The notes under the pieces are model-generated. The model had not been told where the DNA came from, made no database searches, and saw only the letters and a program-made list of their open reading frames with translations. Below, in pieces: positions 1 through 5,534 of a stretch of 7,537 nt of DNA. Each line of letters begins with the position of its first letter. The first letter of the stretch is position 1. This stretch comes from Pseudomonadota bacterium (GTDB taxonomy: Bacteria; Pseudomonadota; Alphaproteobacteria; Sphingomonadales; SMXR01), in assembly GCA_022568115.1 (NCBI GenBank), contig JADFFP010000058.1, forward strand, positions 1 through 7,537. Reading direction: 5' to 3'. Position numbers and translations under genes: made by a program.

Positions 1-108
1 GGGGTGAGTAGCGTTAGGGTATTCAGGCGGGGGTGCTGCGGCAAAGAATTCAGGGTTTGGGGTCCCTTTTCATGACCGGCATTGATTTTACTCTCGGAAA
101 AAATACCC
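1..108. other. Non-coding sequence downstream of the TPR operon
   Basis: I find no supported gene here. On the minus strand an ATG at 71-73 gives only a seven-codon frame. A second frame stays open to the left edge but has no plausible start codon or ribosome binding site. The segment is probably the 3' flank of the operon. Confidence 0.4.
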
Positions 109-120
109 TCAGGGCTTTTT
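98..120 (-). terminator. Possible weak terminator at the end of the TPR operon
   Basis: Read on the minus strand, an A-run and a G lead into CCC, a three-base loop TGA (the stop codon of the last gene), GGG, then TA and six Ts. The three G-C pairs can be extended by one G-U wobble and, past a mismatch, by A-U pairs. The stem is short, so the call is tentative. The arrangement is nearly symmetrical, so it could act on both strands. Confidence 0.3.
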
Positions 121-960
121 AAATAGATCATAGTAGAACCTGGTTTTTGGATTGTAATTGGACTCATCCACTGGCCGGGTACAACTTACCATGATATAGC
201 CATATCTTGTATCCGACCAAATCTGGCGCCATGGGCCATCTTCCCGAACGGTCCAAGTCAAGCCGTTTGAATGAATATCCAGTCGGGCAAACCATTTTGT
301 GTCTGAGATATCCCCACCTTGTGGAAACCCTATAATTTTACCACATCGGGATCCAAAACTGATAACCACAGTCCCATCGCCGGGGAAGTCAAAGTTCGTT
401 ACTCCCCTAATGCCTGCGACAACATCGTACCAAGATGGGTCCCAGTTAGAACCATGTACTTCCTTCTCATTACACCTATAATAATTTTTCTTGTCACGGC
501 AGGCCCAACGCCACCAATCTCCTTTAAAAGGCTGGACCAACCGGTCCAGGCGGGCCTTCTCGGCCTCGGCCTGGCGTCTTTTTATTCTTTCCTGTTCGGC
601 CTGTTCATGGCGGTATTCCAACCTGATGATCCGGGTTTCAACATCGGAGTAGTCCGTGGCATCCGGGCTCAGGGACAGGTATTTCCGGTAACTCCTGATG
701 GCGCCTGGGATATCCCCGGCTTTTTCCTGGGCGACCCCCAGGTTAAACCAGGCATCCCCCCATTCGGGGGCCAGTTCGGTGGCTTTTTTGAATTCACTTA
801 CAGCATTCTGGAAACCTGAGAGGTCTTTCGCATCCTCCATCGCCACCTGGCCACGGATCATGTAGCGCTGGGCTTCCTGGGAGACGTCCTGGGCCATGGC
901 AGGTAGGGTTAGAAATATTGTCAAACCCATTAGGAGGAGAATTTTAACTCTTTTTCCCAT
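109..960 (-). CDS. Exported TPR protein with cysteine-containing C-terminal domain (type A); chimeric paralog
   Basis: 283 residues; family not recognised by name. Residues 1-23 look like a Sec signal peptide (basic start, hydrophobic core, cleavage after A-M-A). Residues about 27-66 and 69-102 are two TPR-like helical hairpins; the second fits the TPR pattern well (W71, L74, G75, A87, Y91, P99). A charged, probably coiled-coil helix spans about 105-140. The C-terminal domain (141-283) opens with F-K-G-D-W and has Cys 154, 163, 206 and 260. This C-terminal half matches that of the first operon gene at 4188-5111 (shared R-L-V-Q-P-F, C-N-E-K-E, R-P, N-P-K-T-R), whereas the TPR half is closest to the genes at 992 and 1842. 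It is therefore a likely recombinant of two paralogs. Last gene of the operon, 31 nt after the preceding gene; its ribosome binding site is weak. TPRs normally bind other proteins or peptides; the partner is unknown, and a periplasmic or secreted location is inferred. Confidence 0.85.
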   Translation of the reverse strand: MGKRVKILLLMGLTIFLTLPAMAQDVSQEAQRYMIRGQVAMEDAKDLSGFQNAVSEFKKATELAPEWGDAWFNLGVAQEKAGDIPGAIRSYRKYLSLSPDATDYSDVETRIIRLEYRHEQAEQERIKRRQAEAEKARLDRLVQPFKGDWWRWACRDKKNYYRCNEKEVHGSNWDPSWYDVVAGIRGVTNFDFPGDGTVVISFGSRCGKIIGFPQGGDISDTKWFARLDIHSNGLTWTVREDGPWRQIWSDTRYGYIMVSCTRPVDESNYNPKTRFYYDLFKKP

Positions 961-991
961 TATCTTATTTCCCAGAATCTAGAACAGTTCT

Positions 992-1762
992 TCACGGTTT
1001 TTTTCTAAGGTAAATGACTTTTTTTGTCTCCATGCCTTCAGCTGTACATCTTTTTCTAGGATTGGGTGCACTCGAGTCCCAATAGCGTCTCGGCCTTTGA
1101 TATGATAATTCGATCCGCTGAGCATCGGGGCTCACGGTTCCTTTCATAGGGATTTCAAGATTTGGGCAGTTCGGGTCAAGATCAGAGGCCGCCCAAAAAT
1201 ACGACCCCTTTATTTCATAGCCTTTAATATTGCCCCAATGGTGTAAGTACACATCCCCAGTAGGGGGTAAAAAGTAAAATTTAATTGTTGATCCCGAAAC
1301 TTCTATCTTAGTATAGCAACGCCAGATCTCATCAAACTCACACCAATCACCCGCAAGGCGAGACGGCAGTTCCTCAATCTCTTTTATTTTTACCCTTTGG
1401 GCCTTGTCGCGCTTGTATTCAAGCTTGATGACCAGAGTCTCAACTACCGCCTTGTCGGAAGCATTTGGGCTTAGAGCCAGGTATTTTTTGAAACTATTAA
1501 TTGCCCCGGCAAAATCGCTAGCCTTGTCCTGGGCAACCCCCAGGTTGAACCAGGCATCGGCCCAGTTGGGGGCCAATTGGGTTGCCCTTTTAAACTCCTG
1601 AACGGCATCCTGAAAATCGGTTTCAGTTTCCGCTTCCTCCAGCGCGGCTTCACCCCGGATCATGTGGCGCTGGGCCTCGGAGGAGACTTCCTGGGCCATG
1701 GCTGGCAATGTGAAAACCATCGCTACAGCCAATGCCAAAAGAAATTTATGTAAACTGGTCAT
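992..1762 (-). CDS. Exported TPR protein with lipocalin-like-sized C-terminal domain (type B)
   Basis: 256 residues from the ATG at 1760-1762. The frame is open up to an ATG at 1825, but I choose the inner start because its first residues (M-T-S-L-H-K-F-L-L-A-L) match those of the paralog at 1842-2633, it begins with a clean signal peptide (cleavage after A-M-A, residue 23), and an AAGGAGG lies 11 nt upstream. Two TPR-like hairpins cover about 27-66 and 69-102 (W71, L74, G75, A87, F91, P99), followed by a short charged helix to about 132. The C-terminal domain (133-256) starts L-A-G-D-W and has Cys 141, 149, 199 and 239. Alternating beta-like segments and the G-x-W start recall small beta-barrel folds such as lipocalins, but this is a structural guess. 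It shares its C-terminal plan with the gene at 1842 more than with the type A pair. Fourth gene of the operon. Function unknown. Confidence 0.85.
   Translation of the reverse strand: MTSLHKFLLALAVAMVFTLPAMAQEVSSEAQRHMIRGEAALEEAETETDFQDAVQEFKRATQLAPNWADAWFNLGVAQDKASDFAGAINSFKKYLALSPNASDKAVVETLVIKLEYKRDKAQRVKIKEIEELPSRLAGDWCEFDEIWRCYTKIEVSGSTIKFYFLPPTGDVYLHHWGNIKGYEIKGSYFWAASDLDPNCPNLEIPMKGTVSPDAQRIELSYQRPRRYWDSSAPNPRKRCTAEGMETKKVIYLRKKP
1716..1762 (-). repeat. Direct repeat, copy 1: shared signal-peptide coding segment
   Basis: The first 47 nt of this gene match 2587-2633 at the start of the neighbouring paralog with only three mismatches, and the last 29 nt (1734-1762) are identical. This nucleotide identity is much higher than in the rest of the two genes and suggests recent tandem duplication or gene conversion. 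Confidence 0.85.
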
Positions 1763-1841
1763 AGTTTCTCTTCCCTCCTTGTACTTCAATACTTTCCTAC
1801 TAACTCTGCTGCCAGATATTCCCATATGTCCGTCCCGCTTT

Positions 1842-2633
1842 TTAATTTTTCCTATGAAGCTTTAGTGTTGATGGTAAATCAGGACAGTTTTCATTTTCGT
1901 CTATCAGCATCGTTGTTATTTCCAATCTATTCTTATCACTACTTAACTTCCCTACTCCTGGATGGTAGCCCCGTGGATAATAGCATTGCTTTCGTGCCCC
2001 TGATTCAATCGGCGCATCCATAAAAGAAAACCCCTTAATCTGACCATCTACAACCTCTCCAACAAAATTTAACTGATTGATAGATTTATAACCTTTGCTA
2101 CAGTCACCAAAAGGACAAAAGGCAATCATTCTGATTTCAAATTCATTGCCTTTTTTCATATAAATTTTATACCGGGCAGGAATTAGTGAATTTTCCCATA
2201 AACCTTCTAAGCCGTTTGCCAAGGACGCATCGTTTTGGGCTTGGGCCTTTTTTAGGGCCGTCTGCCTTTGGGCCTTATCAATTAAATACTCGAGCTTGTA
2301 GATGAGCGCCTCGACTTCGTTCCTGTCTGAAGCATTTGGGTTCAAGTCAAGATACTTTTGAAAGCTCTTCATAGCACCTGAAAGGTCTCCAACCTTTTCC
2401 TGTGCCACGCCGAGGTTGAACCAAGCATCGGCCCAGTTTGGGGCCAACTGGATTGCCTGTTTGAATTCGCTAACAGCGTCCTGATAACCCGAGGCATCGC
2501 TAGCCTCTTCCATCGCCGCCTGGCCCCGGAACATATGTCGTTTGGCCTCCTGGGAGACCTCCTGGCCCAAGGCTGGTAGTGCAAACACCATCGCTACGCC
2601 CAACGCCAAAAGAAATTTATGTAAACTGGTCAT
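1842..2633 (-). CDS. Exported TPR protein with C-terminal domain (type B, divergent)
   Basis: 263 residues. The signal peptide (1-23, cleavage near A-L-G/Q) is almost the same as that of the gene at 992-1762. TPR-like hairpins cover about 27-66 and 69-102 (W71, L74, G75, A87, F91, P99). A Lys/Ala/Gln-rich helix runs to about 138. The C-terminal domain (139-263) opens G-L-E-G-L-W and has Cys 173, 178, 217 and 250. A good GGGAGG site lies 8 nt before the ATG. The TPR half is strongly conserved with the paralogs, while the C-terminal domain aligns only loosely with the gene at 992 (a shared I-K-G step, an S-x-D-x-x-R-L/I-E-I/L strand and a final R-K). Its coding DNA drops to about 32-38% GC against 57-60% in the TPR part. 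Third gene of the operon. Function unknown; peptide or protein binding in the periplasm is an inference. Confidence 0.87.
   Translation of the reverse strand: MTSLHKFLLALGVAMVFALPALGQEVSQEAKRHMFRGQAAMEEASDASGYQDAVSEFKQAIQLAPNWADAWFNLGVAQEKVGDLSGAMKSFQKYLDLNPNASDRNEVEALIYKLEYLIDKAQRQTALKKAQAQNDASLANGLEGLWENSLIPARYKIYMKKGNEFEIRMIAFCPFGDCSKGYKSINQLNFVGEVVDGQIKGFSFMDAPIESGARKQCYYPRGYHPGVGKLSSDKNRLEITTMLIDENENCPDLPSTLKLHRKN
2587..2633 (-). repeat. Direct repeat, copy 2: shared signal-peptide coding segment
   Basis: Partner of 1716-1762, with 44 of 47 positions the same. It starts exactly at the ATG and does not continue into the upstream ribosome binding site, where the two genes differ. Confidence 0.85.
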
Positions 2634-2685
2634 TTTTCAATCCTCCCTTTTTTGAATAGAACCCTTGAAAACTTTTTTCTCTTAT

Positions 2686-4149
2686 TCATTTCTCGGCATA
2701 AACCGTCATGCCCTGGACGTAATTAAGCGCGTCGCGGACAAACAAATTGCCGGGTTCGGCCTTGTTGGCCGCCTCGAGGTATCTAACGCTCCGGTCCCAG
2801 TTGCCATCGCCGTATTGCAGGGCATCGAGGATGGCCCCGGCTTTTGAGCTGTAGAGCGGAATTTCCGGCATTGGGGCGAAGTCGTCCGGGTTGGTGATCA
2901 TCTGATCCAAAAGACGGTAGGAGTAACTGTCGGTAGAGAACCCTGTCTGGGCCTCCATGTAAAAGAAGTTTGCTGTGCTATTGTCCCCGTAATTGTCCAG
3001 GTGCAGGCCCAGCCTCCAGGCGGCATCGCGGCGGCCGTTGGCCCGGGCTGTGGCCACGCGCTGGGCTTTTTCCTGATCGCTCAGCGTCGATTCACGCTCC
3101 CGTTTCTGGGCCACAAGCTGTCTGACGTAGGCCTCAGCACCTTGTAAATCCTTGTCCGCCGGGGCGGTTTTCCGGGCTTCTTTCAAAAGGTCAAGGGCGC
3201 CGCCAAAATCCCCGATGTCGACCAGCGACACGGCAATCAGGACCCGGTCGCGGGCGGCTTTTGGCATAACCCCAAGGGTGGCGGGATCGATCATTCCCCA
3301 GGCGATCGGGCCGGAGCCCTTGCGGACGGCCTGCACGGCCTGCAGGCCTCTGATGATATCGAGGGCGTTTACAATCCAGGGCTCACTCGGGACCACGGAC
3401 AGCGCAGTCTGGAAATAGGAGACGGCCTGGCCGTAACTGCCGCGCTCCGCCATCAGCACCCCCAGAAGGAAAGTTGCCTTGGCCTTCATCGGCCAGTTGG
3501 TGCCCTCAATCATTTTGGTCAGTTGCTCAGCCTCGGTAAAGGCCTCACCGGTCGCGGCGGCGTATTCCCTGGCATCGACCGGGGCGGAGTATTTCGTTCC
3601 CTTTGAAAACCGTGGTTGTTTAAGGCCAAGGCCGGAGGAGGTGGTCCCGGATTTCAGCCCGCTATCAAAGCCTGATGTTCCGCCTTTTAATTCCGGGACC
3701 CCGGAAAGATTGCCGCTTGTGCCTTCTATCCCTTTCAGCTGGCCGAGCGCCTGGTTCTTGTCCTGATTAAAAATCCTCTGGCGTTCCTCCTCCTGCTGCT
3801 GTTTCAGCCGGTCCGCTGCTTCCTGTTGTTTGCGCCCGGCGTCAGGGTCGTAAGGGGTTTGAGCGCCCTGGCCGGTTGGTTTTGTTACCTCACAGACGCC
3901 TTGCTTGTAACAGCTTCCAGCCGATACCGGGCTTTGGATGCGGGCCCGGTCAGAATTGCACTGACTTGAAGATGAATAAGGCCCTTGTGTGCCCGAGGTC
4001 GCCCCGCCAATGTTTCCACAACCGGGGCACGACCATTTGAAATAGTAGCTGCAGGCGGCCTCGACCGTTGAAATACCAAAAAGGATGAAAATAAGGCTTA
4101 ATAAGGCCGTGCGAAGGGTTTTGAAAACAGATTTATGGATATGAAACAT
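2686..4149 (-). CDS. Exported TPR protein with six-cysteine N-terminal module
   Basis: 487 residues; family not recognised. A signal peptide ends near V-E-A (residue 31). The mature N-terminus holds six cysteines (33, 41, 44, 64, 80, 86), including a C-P-x-C knuckle and a G-P-Y-S-S stretch, which suggests a small disulfide- or metal-stabilised domain. Residues about 105-133 are Gln/Glu/Arg-rich and probably a coiled coil. Residues about 135-190 form a Gly/Ser-rich linker. The rest is helical, with TPR-like repeats near 223-256, 306-339 and 437-476. The ATG follows an AAGGAGG by an unusually long 14 nt, but an in-frame TAA sits just upstream, so the start cannot lie further out. It is GC-rich throughout and not a copy of the four shorter paralogs. 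Second gene of the operon, 38 nt after the first. It may be the structural or assembly partner of the smaller TPR proteins; that is inference from gene order only. Confidence 0.87.
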   Translation of the reverse strand: MFHIHKSVFKTLRTALLSLIFILFGISTVEAACSYYFKWSCPGCGNIGGATSGTQGPYSSSSQCNSDRARIQSPVSAGSCYKQGVCEVTKPTGQGAQTPYDPDAGRKQQEAADRLKQQQEEERQRIFNQDKNQALGQLKGIEGTSGNLSGVPELKGGTSGFDSGLKSGTTSSGLGLKQPRFSKGTKYSAPVDAREYAAATGEAFTEAEQLTKMIEGTNWPMKAKATFLLGVLMAERGSYGQAVSYFQTALSVVPSEPWIVNALDIIRGLQAVQAVRKGSGPIAWGMIDPATLGVMPKAARDRVLIAVSLVDIGDFGGALDLLKEARKTAPADKDLQGAEAYVRQLVAQKRERESTLSDQEKAQRVATARANGRRDAAWRLGLHLDNYGDNSTANFFYMEAQTGFSTDSYSYRLLDQMITNPDDFAPMPEIPLYSSKAGAILDALQYGDGNWDRSVRYLEAANKAEPGNLFVRDALNYVQGMTVYAEK

Positions 4150-4187
4150 CGGTTTTGTTTATTCCTCCTTATTGTTTTTAAAAATCC

Positions 4188-5111
4188 TCATCTTTTTTTA
4201 TAGCTAGTATAAGTGTAGCGGGTTTTGGGGTTGAAGGCGGAATCAGATAAGGGGCGATCTGGGCTGATGATAATATAAGTGCTGCTGGTTCTTGCCCAAA
4301 TGGTTCGACGGCCTCCCCCTTTTAACACGCATTCCCAACGAGTATTGAAAACATTACCTTCCTTAGGGTATCCATAAAAGAATTCGCAACCCCAATTTGG
4401 CTGCATTGAATAAGAATGAATAACAACTCCTTTTTCTGAAAATTCAAATGTAAAGTTATCTAACATTCCGTACCAGTGTGATCCTTCTTTTTCTTTTTCA
4501 TTGCATTTGTGAATTAACTCATTTCGCTTACTCACCAAGCAATGCTTAGTTATCCAGGCGCCTCTAAAGGGCTGGACCAAACGCTCAAGGCGGGCTTGTT
4601 CGGCCTTGGCTTGACGTTGTTCTCTTTGATTCTTTTCCTCCTGCTCGGCCAGGTATTCATTCTCGTAGACCATCGCCTTGACTTCACTGGCATCAGGGGC
4701 ATTTGGGGCAGCCAGAAGGTAAAAACTGAAATTCTTTTTAGCGGCGGCGAAGTTTCCGGCCTTGTTATTCGCAACACCGGCATTGTAGTAGGCGTCGGCG
4801 TACCACGGGGCGGCAGCGATCGCCTGTTCAAATTCACTGGCAGCGTTCTTGAAACCGGTTTGGCTGGAAGCATTTTTCATGGCAGCCATGCCGCGGAAAA
4901 ACCGGCGCTCTGCTTCTTCCGGAACCGGTGGTGGGGTTTGGGAAAGGGCCTTGCTTATAACCTGTTTGCGGAGCGTGTCGTTAGCGGGGTTGGATTTCAG
5001 ATCAAAAACCAGTTGCTCGAGGGATTTTTCGGTACTCTGGGAAAACCCCTGCTGTGGGTTAAGATTGAGAAATAACAGGCACAAAAATATCAGCTTAAGG
5101 ATTCTTGACAT
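4188..5111 (-). CDS. Exported TPR protein with cysteine-containing C-terminal domain (type A); first operon gene
   Basis: 307 residues. A signal peptide covers about 1-24 (hydrophobic core 7-17, cleavage near G-F-S/Q). An extra helical segment (about 27-60) and a P-P-P-V-P linker, absent from the other paralogs, precede two TPR-like hairpins (about 66-103 and 105-138; A-P-W-Y-A-D-A-Y-Y-N is the diagnostic turn). A Glu/Gln/Arg-rich coiled coil spans about 142-180. The C-terminal domain (181-307) opens P-F-R-G-A-W and has Cys 191, 203, 242 and 261; it is clearly homologous to the C-terminal domain of the gene at 109-960. The start has a strong GGGAGGGG site just upstream. The longer N-terminus makes this the likely ancestral form, with the shorter genes derived by duplication; that order is inferred. 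Function unknown. Confidence 0.87.
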   Translation of the reverse strand: MSRILKLIFLCLLFLNLNPQQGFSQSTEKSLEQLVFDLKSNPANDTLRKQVISKALSQTPPPVPEEAERRFFRGMAAMKNASSQTGFKNAASEFEQAIAAAPWYADAYYNAGVANNKAGNFAAAKKNFSFYLLAAPNAPDASEVKAMVYENEYLAEQEEKNQREQRQAKAEQARLERLVQPFRGAWITKHCLVSKRNELIHKCNEKEKEGSHWYGMLDNFTFEFSEKGVVIHSYSMQPNWGCEFFYGYPKEGNVFNTRWECVLKGGGRRTIWARTSSTYIIISPDRPLSDSAFNPKTRYTYTSYKKR

Positions 5112-5208
5112 TGCTCCCCTCCCGGCGCTAAAGATGCCAACCGCTGCTCCCCACTGGAAACAGGCCCGTGATGCAATTCTTATCCTCTAATTCTGGATTG
5201 GTTTAAAA

Positions 5209-5237
5209 ACTATACAATATTTTCACTCAAGAGTCAC
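5209..5237 (-). promoter_or_regulatory. Possible sigma70 promoter of the TPR operon
   Basis: On the minus strand, GTGACT (5237-5232; four of six matches to TTGACA) is followed after 17 nt by TATAGT (5214-5209; five of six to TATAAT). This would give a leader of about 90 nt before the first gene. Short motifs like this occur by chance in AT-rich DNA, so confidence is low. Confidence 0.35.
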
Positions 5238-5239
5238 TT

Positions 5240-5255
5240 TTCGGGGTAGCCCGAA
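5240..5255. promoter_or_regulatory. Inverted repeat just upstream of the operon promoter
   Basis: TTCGGG and CCCGAA form perfect 6-bp arms around GTAG. No T-run follows on either strand, so it is not a classic terminator. It directly abuts the putative -35 element of the TPR operon and could be an operator. Confidence 0.35.
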
Positions 5256-5421
5256 GCAAATCACAAGGGAGCCCTAAAAACGTTTCCTGGTTTTTTTCCA
5301 GTCGCCATTTCCCCTGATTCACTGTAACCCAAGTATTTCCTTGGCTTTCGCCATCATTGATGAAAGGCGGATTTTGCCCGTCAAAAACCATACGCTTTAT
5401 GAAAAAAAATGCCCGCCGGGA

Positions 5422-5455
5422 CTGTCATTAAACCGTAACAAAACCTTCGTAAAAT
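5422..5455 (+). promoter_or_regulatory. Pho box (three tandem 11-bp repeats) and -10 element for the phosphate transporter
   Basis: Three units follow one another with no gap: CTGTCATTAAA (5422-5432), CCGTAACAAAA (5433-5443) and CCTTCGTAAAA (5444-5454). Each is a heptamer plus an A-rich tetramer, which is the known layout of PhoB sites (CTGTCAT heptamers spaced by 4 bp). The first heptamer is a perfect match; the other two match at four of seven. A -10 element TAAAAT (5450-5455) starts 10 nt after the second heptamer, the usual spacing in Pho promoters, where the box replaces the -35. The third unit overlaps the -10, so binding there could repress instead. Confidence 0.7.
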
Positions 5456-5489
5456 ATCCACACTGGACGGCTAAACCGCGATGGACAAC

Positions 5490-5505
5490 TCCGGCACGGG
5501 CCGGA
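5490..5505 (+). promoter_or_regulatory. GC-rich hairpin in the leader of the phosphate transporter mRNA
   Basis: TCCGGC pairs perfectly with GCCGGA around an ACGG loop, ending 15 nt before the ribosome binding site. It might stabilise the mRNA or modulate translation; no T-run follows, so termination is unlikely. Confidence 0.4.
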
Positions 5506-5520
5506 ACCTGACCTGAGGCA

Positions 5521-5527
5521 AAAGGGG
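5521..5527 (+). promoter_or_regulatory. Ribosome binding site that supports a TTG start
   Basis: AAAGGGG lies 7 nt before the TTG at 5535-5537. The next in-frame ATG is codon 39, inside the first membrane segment, so the TTG is the best start. Confidence 0.7.
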
Positions 5528-5534
5528 AAATATC

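Larger units (their letters stand above)
5112..5534. other. Divergent intergenic region between the TPR operon and the phosphate transporter
   Basis: 423 nt without a supported gene. It holds a possible minus-strand promoter and a hairpin near the TPR operon, a Pho box with -10 element on the plus strand near the transporter, and a leader hairpin and ribosome binding site before the transporter. An 11-codon frame with ATG at 5481-5483 ends at 5516 but has no ribosome binding site. The middle part (about 5260-5400) shows nothing I can name. Confidence 0.6.

Noticed and set aside
1..73. Minus-strand frame open to the left edge, Pro/Ala-rich
   Set aside because: No start codon or ribosome binding site in the visible part, and a stop just upstream in the same frame.
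319..819. 166-codon open frame on the plus strand
   Set aside because: It lies antisense inside the TPR gene at 109-960, whose signal peptide, TPRs and paralogs are clear. A shadow frame.
992..1825. Longer form of the gene, starting at 1825 (277 residues)
   Set aside because: The extra 21 residues are polar and would bury the signal peptide. The inner ATG at 1762 matches the paralog's start and has its own ribosome binding site.
4051..4149. Lipoprotein signal in the six-cysteine TPR protein (Cys 33 after the signal peptide)
   Set aside because: The residues before the Cys (E-A-A) lack the hydrophobic residue expected at -3 of a lipobox; V-E-A fits ordinary signal peptidase better.
4542..5075. 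177-codon open frame on the plus strand
   Set aside because: Antisense to the first operon gene. Its hydrophobic look comes from the complement of the charged coiled-coil codons.
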